Source: Eulemur rufifrons
Lineage: Eukaryota > Chordata > Mammalia > Primates > Lemuridae
Reading direction: 5' to 3'
Assembly: GCF_041146395.1 (NCBI RefSeq)
Contig: NC_091009.1
Location: 907,501 to 971,500 of the forward strand
Length of the DNA stretch: 64,000 nt
Shown: positions 36,188-49,153 of the stretch, in pieces
How the letters are laid out: each line of letters opens with the position of its first letter
How positions within the stretch are numbered: the first letter of the stretch is position 1
Notes under the pieces: model-generated
Database searches by the model: none
What the model was told of the DNA's origin: nothing
The model's input: the letters and a program-made list of their open reading frames with translations, nothing else
Translations under genes and position numbers: made by a program

Positions 36188-37124
36188 AAATGCCCCCTGT
36201 ATTTCTGGAGACAAGATTTGATTTCAGAAGTCAAATAAGGCTTTGCCTTAAGGAAAAGATAAATGTGTTAGTTCAAAAGCTGCCTCGTCTCAGGAGGGCG
36301 TCTTGCTGGTCAGTAGAAGCTGCATCTCAAGGAGACAGCTGTAAACTGGGCCTTTGGTTCTCACCTGTTTTGAAAGACAAGGCAGGCCTCCCTTAGGACC
36401 AAAGGTTGCTGGTGCTGCTGACAGGTGGACCCCCGGAGATGAGAGCTAATCAGATAGATATGCTAATGCCCAAGCCGGGCCCAGATGGAACCATGCGGTT
36501 CAAGTAATTAACACAAAGCACAGCCCATGTTGACTTCTGGGATCATCTCTGTCTCCAAGAACACAATCACCAGAGCCAAGATGTCTCTGTTTGTTGCTAA
36601 AGTAATAGCCTTATCATAAAACTTAGAAGTTTGCCCCAAGAAGATTTTATAACCCATTGTTCCCCTAGTTAGAGTTAGTTAAAGGATCTGTAGTAGACTT
36701 TTAGGAGACTTTGACCCTAAAGCAAACTGCCTGTTAGTATCAAAATCCCGTTGCGCTTGGCAACCGGAGCCTGTATGTAACCTATATAATACCTGTGTGG
36801 AGTTTCAGTCGGGGAAATATTTGATGCGGGTAAAATATTTCCATCCGGATACCCTCCTTTATCTATTTTCATAAACTTTCACTTTATAAACTATATCTTT
36901 GGCTCTGTGTATTATTATTGCCATTACTTTATATTTTTATTTCTGTTTCCTACTATATTTTTCATCCTTTGCGATGACCCCTGCCTGAGAGACCTGATCG
37001 GAAGAAAAAACCTCTTTGCAGGGAGCGTAGCTAACTCCCTGCAAACTGGCGAAGTCAACTTAGAGATCTGATCAGAACAAAGAGAAAAGGACCTCTTTGC
37101 GGGGAGCGTAGCTAACTCCCCGCA
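36160..37124 (+). repeat. 3' LTR of provirus copy 1
   Basis: 965 bp. It matches the 5' LTR up to 36891 with three substitutions. It then has 197 bp not in the 5' LTR, including a first LTR-end-like hairpin (TGCAGGGAG...CTCCCTGCA, about 37018-37043) followed by AACTGGCGAAGTC (37044-37056), which resembles the start of the primer-binding region. The unit repeats in modified form to the true end CTCCCCGCA. Confidence 0.93.
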
Positions 37125-37130
37125 TTCAGG
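37125..37130 (+). repeat. Proviral target-site duplication, right (TTCAGG)
   Basis: TTCAGG followed by CCCTCTGTCAGATCG, the direct continuation of the satellite monomer interrupted at 30849. Confidence 0.88.
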
Positions 37131-40100
37131 CCCTCTGTCAGATCGCTGGTTTGTTTTTATTATCCCCAGAGAAGAGTAGTGGGCATGTGTTTGGCAGGTG
37201 AAAAGTGCGGATTCTGTTTCAGAGAATTAAACAGGATCCGCATGGTCATCTCATTCCTTTAAGAATCCTTTGCTTCATCAGCTGGGATTCCACCATGTTT
37301 CTATATACTCCTCTATGCGTGGGCACAGGTACCTGGCTTGTTCCAAGAAGTATGCTGGAGAGTTTTCAAATGAACCAGTACGTTGAAAATTATTTGCAGG
37401 TTTTCAGCGTTTCACCATAATTTTGATAACGTTTGTATGTGCCTCCTGAAACCCAAGAAGGCTGCGACGCACATAACTATGCTGAGGAGTAGCTGACTTG
37501 GTGTTGCCTATTTTTGTTAGTGGAGACAGACAAGAAGCCATTCTTCTAAGTATCATCCCACCACCATTTTTCCATTGTTTTATAATGCAGGGAAATTTTG
37601 CAAGTTAGCATTATAATTAGTAGCTGGAGGGTACGGTTTTTTTTTTGTGTGGTCGATGTGGATGGGGGGGTCAGGCCCTCTGTTAGTTCGCTGGTTAGTT
37701 TTTATTATAACCAGAGAGAAGAAGTGGGCAGGTGTTTGGCAGGAGAAAAGGGCGGATTCTGTTTCAGAGCATTAACGATGATCCCCATGGTCATCCCGTT
37801 CCTTTAATAATCCTTTACTTCATGAGCTGGAAATCCATCATGGTTCTATATACTCCTCTATGCGTGGGAACAGGTAACTGGCTTGTTCCAAGAAGTATGC
37901 CGCAGAGCTTTTCAATTAACCACTACGATGAAAATTATTTGCAGGTGTTCAGCGTTTCACCATAATTGTGATAACGTTTGTTTGTGCCTCCTGAAACCCA
38001 AGAAGGCTGCGACGGACATAACTATGCTGAGGAGTAGCTGACTTGGTGTTGCCTATTTTTGTTAGTGGAGACTGACAAGAATCCATTCTTCTAAGTATCA
38101 TCCCACCACCATTTTTCCATTGTTTTAAAATGCAGGGAAATTTTGCAAGTTAGCATTATAATTAGTAGCTGGAGGGTACGGTTTTTTTTTTTGTGTGTGG
38201 TCGATGTGGATGGGGGGGTCAGGCCCTCTGTCAGTTCGCTGGTGAGTTTTTATTATCCCCAGAGAGGAGAAGTGGGCAGGTGTTTGGCAGGTGAAAAGGG
38301 CGGATTCTGTTTCAGAGAATTAACGATGATCCCCATGGTCATCCCATTCCTTTAATAATCCTTTATTACACCAGCTGGAAATCCACCATGGTTCTATATA
38401 CTCCTCTTTGCGTGGGAACAGGTAATTGGCTTGTTCCAAGAAGTATGCCGCAGAGCTTTTCAATTAACCACTACGTTGAAAATTCTTTGCAGGTGTTCAG
38501 CGTTTCACCATAATTGTGATAACGTTTGTTTGTGCCTCCTGAAACCCAAGAAGGCTGCGACGGACATAACTATGCTGAGGAGTAGCTGACTTGGTGTTGC
38601 CTATTTTTTTTAGTGGAGACTGACAAGAAGCCATTCTTCTAAGTATCATCCCACCACCATTTTTCCATTGTTTTAAAATGCAGGGAAATTTTGCAAGTTA
38701 GCATTATAATTAGTAGCTGGAGGGTACGGTTTTTTTTTTTGTGTGTGGTCGATGTAGATGGGGGGGTCAGGCCCTCTGTCAGTTGGCTGGTTAGTTTTTA
38801 TTATCCCCAGAGAGGAGAAGTGGGCATGTGTTTGGTAGGTGAAAAGGGCGGATTCTGTTTCAGAGATTTAACGATGATCCCCATGGTCATCCCGTTCCTT
38901 TAATAATCCTTTACTTCATCAGCTGGAAATCCACCATGGTTCTATACACTCCTCTTTGCGTGGGAACAGGTAACTGGCTTGTTCCAAGAAGTATGCCGCA
39001 GAGCTTTTCAATTAACCAGTACGTTGAAAATTATTTGCAGGTGTTCAGCGTTTCACCATAATTGTGATAACGTTTGTTTGTGCCTCCTGAAACCCAAGAA
39101 GGATGCCACGAACATAACTATGCTGAGGCGTAGCTGACTTGGTTTTGCCTATTTTTGTTAGTGGAGACTGACAAGAATCCATTCTTCTAAGTATCATCTC
39201 ACCATCATTTTTCCATTGTTTAAAAATGCAGGAAAATTTTGCAAGTTAGCATTATAATTAGTAGCTGGAGGCTACGGTGTTTTTTTTTTTTTTTTTCCTG
39301 TGGGGTCGGTGTGGATGTGTTGGTAAGGCCCTCTGTCAGTTCGCTGGTTTGTTTTTATTATCCCCAGAGAGGAGAAGTGGGTATTAGTATAGCAGGGGAA
39401 AACTGCGGTTCTGTTTCAGAGAATAAAACAGGATCCGCATGGTAATCCCGTTCCTTTAAGAATCCTTTGCTTCCTGAGCTGGGAATCCACCATGGTTCTA
39501 TATACTTCTCTATGCGTGGGCACAGGAATCTGGCCTGTTCCAAGAAGTATGCCTCAGAGCTTTTCAATTAACCAGTATGTTGAAAAGCCTTTGCAGGTTT
39601 TCAGTGTTTCACCATAATTGTGATAACGTGTGTATGTGTCTCCTGAAAGCCAATATGGCTGCCAAGGAAATAAGTATGCTGAGGAGTAGCTGACTTCGTG
39701 TTGCCTATTTTTGTTAGTGGAGACTGACAAGAAGCCATTCTTCTAAGAAGCATTCCACCATCATTTTTCCATTGTTTAAAAATGCAGGGAAATTTTGCAA
39801 GTTAGCATTATAATTAGTAGCTGGAGGGTACTTTTTTTTTTTTGTGGGGTCAGTGTGGATGGGTTGGTCAGGCCATCTGTCAATTCACTGGTTTCTTTTT
39901 ATTATCCCCAGAGAGGAGAAGTGGGCATGTGTTTGGCAGGTGAAAAGTGCGGATTCTGTTTCAGAGAATTAAACAGGATCCGCATGGTCATCTCATTCCT
40001 TTAAGAATCCTTTGCTTCATCAGCTGGGATTCCACCATGTTTCTATATACTCCTCTATGCGTGGGCACAGGTACCTGGCTTGTTCCAAGAAGTATGCTAT

Positions 40101-43100
40101 AGAGTTTTCAAATTAACCAGTACGTTGAAAATTATTTGCAGGTGTTCAGCGTTTCACCATAATTTTGATAACGTTTTATGTGCCTCCTGAAACCCAAGAA
40201 GGCTGCGACGCACATAACTATGCTGAGGAGTAGCTGACTTGGTGTTGCCTATTTTTGTTAGTGGAGACAGACAAGAAGCCATTCTTCTAAGTATCATCCC
40301 ACCACCATTTTTCCATTGTTTTAAAAGGCAGGGAAATTTTGCAAGTTAGCATTATAATTAGTAGCTGGAGGGTACGGTTATTTTTTGTGTGTGGTCGATG
40401 TGGATGCGGGGGGCAGGCCCTCTGTCAGTTCGCTGGTTAGTTTTTATTATCCCCAGAGAGGAGAAGTGGGCATGTGTTTGGCAGGTGAAAAGGGCGGATT
40501 CTGTTTCAGAGAATTAACGATGATCCCCATGGTCATCCAGTTCCTTTAATAATCCTTTACTTCATCAGCTGGAAATCCACCATGGTTCTATATACTCCTC
40601 TATGTGTGGGAACAGGTAACTGGCTTGTTCCAAGAAGTATGCCGCAGAGCTTTTCACTTAACCACTACGTTGAAAATTATTTGCAGGTGTTCAGCATTTC
40701 ACCATAATTGTGATAACGTTTGTTTGTGCCTCCTGAAACCCAAGAAGGCTGCGACGGACATAACTATGCTGAGGAGTAGCTGTCTTGGTGTTGCCTATTT
40801 TTTTTGGTGGAGACTAACAAGAAGCCATTCTTCTAAGTATCATCCCACCACCATTTTTCCAGTGTTTTAAAATGCAGGGAAATTTTGCAAGTTAGCATTA
40901 TAATTAGTTGCTGGAGGGTACGGTATTTTTTTTTTGTGTGGTCGATGTGGATGGGGGGGTCAGGCCCTCTGTCAGTTCGCTGGTTAGTTTTTATTATCCC
41001 CAGAGAGGAGAAGTGGGCATGTGTTTGGCAGGTGAAAAGGGCGGATTCTGTTTCAGAGAATTAACGATGATCCCCATGGTCATCCCGTTCCTTTAATAAT
41101 CCTTTGCTTCATCAGCTGGAAATCCACCATGGTTCTATATACTCCTCTTTGCGTGGGAACAGGTAACTGGCTTGTTCCAAGAAGTATGCCGCAGAGCTTT
41201 TCAATTAACCACTACGTTGAAAATTATTTGCAGGTGTTCAGCGTTTCACAATAATTGTGATAACGTTTGTTTATGCCTCCTGAAACCCAAGATGGCTGCC
41301 ACGAACATAACTATCCTGAGGCGTAGCTGACTTGGTTTTGCCTATTTTTGTTAGTGGAGACTGACAAGAATCCATTCTTCTAAGTATCATCTCACCATCA
41401 TTTTTCCATTGTTTAAAAATGCAGGAAAATTTTGCAAGATAGCATTATAATTAGTAGCTGGAGGCTGCGGTGTTTTTTTTTTTTTTTCCTGTGGGGTCGG
41501 TGTGTATGTGTGGTCAGGCTCTCTGTCAGTTCGCTGGTTCGTTTTTATTATCCCCAGAGAGGAGAAGTGGGTATTAGTATGGCAGGTGAAAACTGCGGAT
41601 CTGTTTCAGAGAATTAAACAGGATCCGCATGGTAATCCCGTTCCTTTAAGAATCCTTTGCTTCATGAGCTGGGAATCCACCATGGTTCTATATACTTCTC
41701 TATGCATGGGCACAGGAAACTGGCTTGTTCCAAGAAGTATGCCTCAGAGCTATTCAATTAACCAGTATGTTGAAAATCCTTTGCAGGTTTTCAGCGTTTC
41801 ACCATAATTGTGATAACGTGTGTATGTGCCTAGTGAAACCAAATATGGCTGCTACGGACATAACTATGCCGAGGCGTAGCTGACTTGGTGTTGCCCATTT
41901 TTGTCAGTGGAGACTGACAAGAAGCCATTCTTCTAAGTATCATGCCACCATCATTTCTCCATTGTTTAAAAATGCAGGGAAATTTTGCAAATTGGCATTA
42001 TAATTAGTAGCTGGAGGGTACTTTTTTTTTTTGTGGGGTCGGTCAGGATGGGTGTTCAGGCCCTCTGTCAGATCGCTGGTTTGTTTTTATTATCCCCAGA
42101 GAAGAGTAGTGGGCATGTTTTTGGCAGGTGAAAAGTGCGGATTCTGTTTCAGAGAATTAAACAGGATCCGCATGGTCATCTCATTCCTTTAAGAATCCTT
42201 TGCTTCATAAGCTGGGATTCCACCATGTTTCTATATACTCCTCTATGCGTGGGCACAGGTACCTGGCTTGTTCCAAGAAGTATGTTGGAGAGATATCAAA
42301 TTAACCAGTACGTTGAAAATTATTTGCAGATTTTCAGCGTTTAACCATAATTTTGATAACGTTTGTATGTGCCTCCTGAAACCCAAGAAGTCTGCGACGG
42401 ACATAACTATGCTGAGGAGTAGCTGACTTGGTGTTGCCTATTTTTGTTAGTGGAGACAGACAAGAAGCCATTCTTCTAAGTATCATCCCACCACCATTTT
42501 TCCATTGTTTTAAAATGCAGGGAAATTTTGCAAGTTATCATTATAATTAGTAGCTGGAGGGTACGGTTTTTTTTTGTGTGTGGTCGATGTGGATGGGGGG
42601 GGTCAGGCCCTCTGTCAGTTCGCTGGTTAGTTTTTATTATCCCCAGAGAGGAGAAGTGGGCATGTGTTTGGCAGGTGAAAAGGGCGCATTCTGTTTCAGA
42701 GAATTAACGATGATCCCCATGGTCATCCCGTTCCTTTAATAATCCTTAACTTCATCAGCTGGAAATCCACCATGGTTCTATATACTCCTCTTTACGTGGG
42801 AACAGGTAAGTGGCTTGTCCAAGAAGTATGCCGCAGAGATTTTCAATTAACCAGTACGTTGAATATTATTTGCAGGTGTTCAGCGTTTCACCATAATTGT
42901 GATAACGTTTGTTTGTGCCTCCTGAAACCCAAGAAGGCTGCGACGGACATAACTATGCTGAGGAGTAGCTGACTTGGTGTTGCCTATTTTTGTTAGTGGA
43001 GACTGACAAGAAGCCATTCTTCTAAGTATCATCCCACCACCATTTTTCCATTGTTTTAAAATGCAGGGAAATTTTGCAAGTTAGTATTATAATTAGTAGC

Positions 43101-43809
43101 TGGAGGGTACTTTTTTTTTTTGTGGGTTCGGTGTGGATGTGGGTGCAAGGCCCTCTAGATATTCGCTCGTTTGTTTATATTATCCCCAGAGAGGAGAAAT
43201 GGGCATGTTGTTGGCATGTGAAAAGTGCGGATTCTGTTTCAAAGAATTAAACAGGATCCGCATGGTCATCCACTTCCTTTAAGAATCCTTTGCTTCATCA
43301 GCTGTGAAACCACCATGGTTCTATATACTCCGGTATGGGTGGCCACAGGTTACTGGCTTGTTCCAAGAAGTATGGCACAGAGCTTTTCAAATAAAAAGTA
43401 CATTGAAAATTATTTGCAGGTGTTCAGCGTTTCATCATAATTGCGACAACGTTTGTATGTGCCTTGAAACCCAAGATGGCTGCCACAGACATAATTATGC
43501 TGAGGCGTAGCTGACTTGTTTTTGCCGATTTTTGTTAGTGGAGACTGACAAGAAGCCATTCTTCTAAGTATCATGCCGCCATCATTTTTCCGTTGGTTAA
43601 AAATGAAGGGAAATTTTGGAAGTTAGCATTATAATTAGTAGCTAGAGGGTACGGTTTTTTTTTTGTGTGTGGTCGATGTGGATGGGGGGGTCAGGCCATC
43701 TGTCAATTCACTCCATTGTTTAAAAATGCAGGGAAATTTTGCAAATTGGCATTATAATTAGTAGCTGGAGGGTACTTTCTTTTTTTTGTGTGGTCGGTCA
43801 GGATGGGTG
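37131..43809 (+). repeat. Satellite between the two proviruses
   Basis: About twelve monomers of the younger kind. Type order by diagnostic segment: A (37210), B (37755), B (38305), B (38855), D (39405), A (39955), B (40495), B (41045), D (41595), A (42140), B (42690), E (43235), then the deleted monomer. The order A B B B D A B B D A B differs from the blocks before 30 kb. The duplication junction lies near 42516-42536. No gene is supported. Confidence 0.9.
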
Positions 43810-43815
43810 TTCAGG
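43810..43815 (+). repeat. Proviral flank TTCAGG, left of copy 2
   Basis: Identical in sequence and context to 30844-30849, as expected if the flank was copied together with the provirus. Confidence 0.85.
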
Positions 43816-44604
43816 TGTTGAGCCTAAGAATACTGAGTTGTAGAAATGCCCCCTGTATTTCTGGAGACAAGATTTGATTTCAGAAGTCAAATAAGGCTTT
43901 GCCTTAAGGAAAAGATAAATGTGTTAGTTCAAAAGCTGCCTCGTCTCAGGAGGGCGTCTTGCTGGTCAGTAGAAGCTGCATCTCAAGGAGACAGTTGTAA
44001 ACTGGGCTTTTGGTTCTCACCTGTTTTGAAAGACAAGGCAGGCCTCCCTTAGGACCAAAGGTTGCTGGTGCTGCTGACAGGTGGACCCCCGGAGATGAGA
44101 GCTAATCAGATAGATATGCTAATGCCCAAGCCGGGCCCAGATGGAACCATGCGGTTCAAGTAATTAACACAAAGCACAGCCCATGTTGACTTCTGGGATC
44201 ATCTCTGTCTCCAAGAACACAATCACCAGAGCCAAGATGTCTCTGTTTGTTGCTAAAGTAATAGCCTTATCATAAAACTTAGAAGTTTGCCCCAAGAAGA
44301 TTTTATAACCCATTGTTCCCCTAGTTAGAGTTAGTTAAAGGATCTGTAGTAGACTTTTAGGAGACTTTGACCCTAAAGCAAACTGCCTGTTAGTATCAAA
44401 ATCCCGTTGCGCTTGGCAACCGGAGCCTGTATGTACCCTATATAATACCTGTGTGGAGTTTCAGTCGGGGAAATATTTGATGCGGGTAAAATATTTCCAT
44501 CCGGATACCCTCCTTTATCTATTTTCATAAACTTTCACTTTATAAACAAAAAAAAAAAAAAAAAAAAAGGACCTCTTTGCGGGGAGCGTAGCTAACTCCC
44601 CGCA
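43816..44604 (+). repeat. 5' LTR of provirus copy 2
   Basis: 789 bp, with the same 21-A run (44548-44568) and terminal hairpin as 30850-31638. Confidence 0.92.
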
Positions 44605-44607
44605 AAC

Positions 44608-44625
44608 TGGCGTAGTCGGCAGGAC
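44608..44625 (+). promoter_or_regulatory. Primer-binding site of copy 2, probably tRNA-Ser
   Basis: Identical to 31642-31659. A splice-donor-like GAGGTAAGTG follows at 44737-44746. Confidence 0.73.
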
Positions 44626-44815
44626 ACTCCGATAGGGTCTTGAAGGCAAAAGCCTTTGCTCGAGCGAAGAGTTCCCGAATTGCATCGCAAGGGACCTGGA
44701 GTGGATTGAAAGTTGCTCGCGCGTCTTACCTAGTGAGAGGTAAGTGAACATCTCCAGGGCAAAGTAAATTATTATTCTGTCCGGATTAAAATAATGAGGA
44801 AGACTATCTTTTCTG

Positions 44816-45896
44816 AGTATGTGGAATTGTTGAGAGCTTATTAAAGAGTACTAGAGTAATTGCCAAAAAGAAAAATCTCGAGAAATTGTTAATTTAATTT
44901 CCAAGCACTGTGATTGGTTCCCACCTCCGGGTGAGTTCAAGCTGCAGCAAAAGTAGTTGGCGCTGAAAACATTATGAAAAGCGCTCCGAAAATAAATAAA
45001 TAAATAAAAAAATTAAATTTCTCTATGTATTTAAAAGCTCTGCTCTTTAATTTCTCAAGCTCTACAGCTGTTTCATTCTAACTCAGAATTCTCTTTTAGC
45101 GAGACGGAGGATATCCGTCCTAAAATAAGCTTAGTAAAAGATCTGGAGCCTGTTTTTAGCAGAAAAGAGAAGGTCAATTGGGACCTTCCGTCTGCATTGG
45201 GCCAGGATAAGACAAAGCCAATAAAAGTAGGTACCGACCCTCTTCTCGGGTCTATAGAAAATATAGAAAAGAGAAAAAGAAAGAATTCTAAAGGAGAACT
45301 TTCACTTTAAGAGCTCTCTGCGTGGCTCAAGTCAGCCTCTTTAAGCTTGGGAACCGCTACTCTCTAATGCAAATGATTCCCTGAAGCATGATCCACCGTT
45401 GAGAGAGGCTGTTAAAAAAAAAAAAAACTTTTAAAGAACAAACTAAGATCTTAGAAAAGATGATCAGGTTATTGCTCAAATTCAACAGTGCTGTATTAGA
45501 GCATAAGAGAAGATAGCTTCTCCTAAACAGTCTGTGTTTTCTTGTGTAAGATGTTAAAGAAAATGTTAATGAAACTTATGTAGATTTTATCACTAGATTA
45601 CAAGATGTGCAAAAAACGGTTAGTCCGCCTGACTTAAAAAATTTAATATTACATATATTGGCTTTTAATAATACTAATTCAAAATGTTAGCGGCTTTTAC
45701 ATCCGCCGCTCAAAAAAAAAAAAAAAAGGGTTTCGCCGAAAAGTTAAATCAGAGGCTTTTAAAATACAAATGTTGGCTGAGGCTAGCAGTGGGAAAGGCA
45801 TTCCCAGAAAGCAAAAAACTGTCGTAAAATGTCTCGATTACGTCCGTAAAGGACATTTTGGAAAAAAAAAAAAAATTATAAACAACTTTCCGGAGC
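44816..45896 (+). pseudogene. gag: gag remnant, copy 2
   Basis: Duplicate of 31850-32930, with the same capsid-like stretch (about 45546-45691), zinc-knuckle-like pattern and stops. Confidence 0.58.
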
Positions 45897-45905
45897 TTTT
45901 ATCAC

Positions 45906-46584
45906 TGACCGGAGCTCTCTTACCTTAAAAGGGATTTCAGTACATTTGGGTATAGTTGATTCAGATTACTCAGGAAAAATTTCAGTTAATGATGAGTTCC
46001 AATTTTGATTATCTTATTCAGGCTAGAGACCGTATTGCACAACTTCTATTGTTACCTTATATACAGAAGTTCTAAGGCAAGGAGGTTTTGGGAGCACTGG
46101 AACTAAAGTGTATTGGCAAGCTTTAATTAATGACCAGAGACCTCAATTAGAGATTAAGTTAAATGGCAAATCTTTTGTTGGACTTGTAGATACTGGGGCT
46201 GATGTTACAATTATTTCTAAAAGTTTTTGGCCAAAGGCTTGGCCTTTACAAGAAGTTCCTACTGTTCTTACTGGAATAGGAACGATGACTGACATATTTC
46301 AAAGTCGACAAATTTTAAATTGTTCAGGTCCTGATGGACAGACAGCCACTTTAAAACCTTACGTGGCTAACATCACTATTAATTTGTGGGGAAGAGATTT
46401 GTTACAGCAATGGGGAGCATACATCAATATACCTAATACATCTGCTCCTGCTAAACAGATTATGTTAAATATGAATTATAACCCTTGTTTTGGTTTGGGT
46501 AAAAGGAGCCAAGGGGCTAAGACTTTCGAGGCACCAAAGGCACATACTTCTCGGCATGGTTTATGCTATCCAAATTTTGGATAG
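45906..46584 (+). pseudogene. pro: dUTPase-protease (pro) remnant, copy 2
   Basis: Duplicate of 32940-33618: broken dUTPase end, then an open protease frame with DTGAD (catalytic Asp near 46189) and the G-patch-like C terminus. One silent C-to-T difference from copy 1 lies at 46272. Confidence 0.84.
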
Positions 46585-47677
46585 CGGCCACTGCTGCTGA
46601 AAAGCACCATTATGCTCTGGCTTTAAATTGGATATCACAAAAGCCTATATGGACAGAGCAGTGGCCACTAAACCAAGAAAAATTGGGTGCTCTTCAAATA
46701 TTAGGAGAAGAACAATTACAAGCAGGACATATAGAGGAGTCCACCAGTCCGTGGAATTCTCCTATATTTGTTATTAAAAAGAAATCTGGCAAATGGCAAA
46801 TGTTAACTGATTTAAAAATAATCAATATAATTATACAATTAATAATCAAGCCAAACGTATTGTTTCTCATTGTCCCACTTGTCAATTAATTAATCAGCTT
46901 AAATTTTCTGCAGGACTTAATCCTCGAGGTCTCTCGCCAAATGAATTATGGCAAATGGATGTTACTCATATTCCTAAATTTGGCAAGTTAGGTATTGTAC
47001 GTGTTACTGTAGATACTTATTCCAGTCTTATTATGGCTACTCCATCCTCTGGAGAAACTGTTAGACATGTACTTTCACGTTTACACTCCTGTTTTGTATA
47101 AATGGGAGTCCCAGCCACCATTAAAACTGACAATGGCCCTGCTTACACTAGTCATTCTTTTGCAGCTTTTTATATTAAATGAGACATCAAGCACATTACT
47201 GGCATTCCTTATAATCCTCAAGGACAAGGTATTATAGAACGTACACATCAAACTTTAAAAAACATGTTATTAAAACAAAAAGGGGGAGGTAGACAGTCTC
47301 CCAAAGACAGAATAAATCAAGCCTTATTTACCTAAAATTTTTTGAATATTCATAAGGAAGATAAATTAACAGCAATAGAAAAGCATTGGAATGGGAGTCC
47401 ACAATCAGACTCTTTCCCTCACCAGCCTATCTGGTGGAAAGATAATGTAGAAAATAAATGGAAAAAAGGATGGGCAAAGGTGTGGGGGAGAGTTTTTGCT
47501 TGTGTTTTGACAGATGACAGACCAACAGTCTGGATTCCAAGCAGAAGAATCAAACCCAGAGTGGAAACTCAAGGGGAAAAAGCAGAAGACACGTCAGGCA
47601 CAGACCATGACGTGGGGACAGCTGAAGAGAACATACAAAGAAGCAGACAAGATATTGAACTGGACATTTGTACCTAA
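46563..47677 (+). pseudogene. pol: pol remnant, copy 2
   Basis: Duplicate of 33597-34711: reverse transcriptase N terminus joined at about 46826 to integrase, the same missing polymerase core and RNase H, and stops at 47099, 47180 and 47333. Confidence 0.87.
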
Positions 47678-49153
47678 AACGTCTGTAAATCTTTTTCTTG
47701 CCATGATCTGCGTGGTGAGCATGGTGGTAAGAGTGTCTGGCAACCAGACACATCACTATTGGGCATTCTAAAATTGCACCCACAGATATACCCCTTTGTA
47801 AGAAAGTAATAATTTCTGATCCTAAAACTTGGGTACAATGGGACAATTATAGAGCTCACACGGGGCGCATTCTTGCTGGGTCCACATCTTATGGTGTTGT
47901 CCTAGACTGGAGTCCCTATGGAAATCCTGCCTCCTCTCACAATTTTAAAAAGCTTCATTGGAATAAAACTGCCACCTCGATGTCTGTAAAAGACACTGAC
48001 CTTAAAAGTCATATTACATGGCTCAATGATGGTATGAGCTCTCCAGCTCCTCATATTTTAGATGGCCCTATTCATGATCAATTGTGGAAAATATCAGCTG
48101 CTTTGCACCCTTTGCAGGCCTGGATTAGCACACACACTGGATACAAACAATAGCCGAGAATGGACTTTTAATTTAAATTCTACTCATTATATTCAAGTTT
48201 GTGTTAGACTGCCTTACTTATTTATGATTGGACATGCTGTTTATAAAGAACCTTCTTTCCTAGTGACCTGTGACAACTGTTCTTATTATACCTGTATTAA
48301 GAATTCTATAAAGTTCAACCCTTATAAAGAAACACTTTATATTTTCAAAGCCAGAACAGGACTGTGGTTACCTGTTAAAATGAATAGAGTCTGGCAAGAA
48401 ACACCAGCAATGTTCCTTTTGGATAAACTACTTAACCACATTCTTAAACGTACAAAAAGATTTATTGGTCTCTTAATAGCAGCTATTTTGGGAATCATTG
48501 CTGTCACTGCTTCTGCGGCCACCGCAGGTGTGGCTCTACATCAGACCGTTCAGACCACTGAATTTGTTCAAAACTGGCACCATGATTCAAATCAATTATG
48601 GTCTACACAAAATCAAATTGACTCTAAATTAGCTACTCAAGTGGCTGACTTACAGCAAGCAGTCACCTTGTTGGGAGACCAGGTTATAAGTCTACAAAAG
48701 CAACTTAGACTTCGTTGTGATTGGAATATCACTCAATTTTGTGTTACACCTCATATATATAATCAAACTCGGTTTCCTTGGGAAAACATCAAAAAACATC
48801 TACTTAATCAAGGAAATCTGACTGAAGAGATTAAAAATTTACAACAAGAAATATTAAGTACCTTCAGTCACAAACTTAAATTGCTCTCTGAAGCTGACAT
48901 TATTGATGACATCTCTTCTGGTTTGGAGTCAGCTGATCCACTTTATCATCTTAAGAGCTATGGGAGTTCCACTATTGTAACTTTTAGCATTATTTTAATC
49001 CTTTGCTTGTGTTTATTTATAGTCTGGAGAAAACTCCGAAGCAGACAAGAATCCAGAGACCAACTCCTCGCTGTGATGGCTGTCCAACTCCATCAACTTT
49101 CTTCAAAAAATAAAAAAGGGGGAGATGTTGAGCCTAAGAATACTGAGTTGTAG
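47514..49153 (+). pseudogene. env: env remnant, copy 2
   Basis: Duplicate of 34548-36187: signal segment, frame-broken surface subunit, then an open transmembrane-subunit frame (about 48151-49153) with the KRTKR site and membrane span. I found no change relative to copy 1. Confidence 0.87.

Larger units (their letters stand above)
30850..37124 (+). mobile_element. Defective endogenous betaretrovirus-like provirus, copy 1
   Basis: A 6.3-kb provirus with LTRs starting TG and ending CA, TTCAGG target duplications, a tRNA primer-binding site, a splice donor, remnants of gag, dUTPase-protease, pol and env in order, and a polypurine tract. A dUTPase fused ahead of the protease, a G-patch after it, and an ERV-K-like transmembrane Env point to the betaretrovirus-like class II (ERV-K) group. 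Most of reverse transcriptase and RNase H is deleted, and every gene has stops or frame changes, so it cannot produce virus. The two LTRs differ at only 3 sites over 732 aligned bases, which indicates a recent insertion despite the damaged genes. Confidence 0.95.
29551..42516 (+). repeat. 12,966-bp tandem duplication, copy 1
   Basis: Contains satellite, the provirus and further satellite, and is repeated at about 42517-55481. Landmarks are shifted by exactly 12,966 bp, for example LTR start 30850/43816 and LTR end 37124/50090. The left limit lies just after TTTTAAAAGGC (about 29549), where copy 2 reads TTTTAAAATGC. The crossover lies in GCAGGGAAATTTTGCAAGTT, common to both monomers. I noticed only three differences between copies: C/T at 33306, G/T at 38279 and one T in a homopolymer near 39285. 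Confidence 0.9.
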
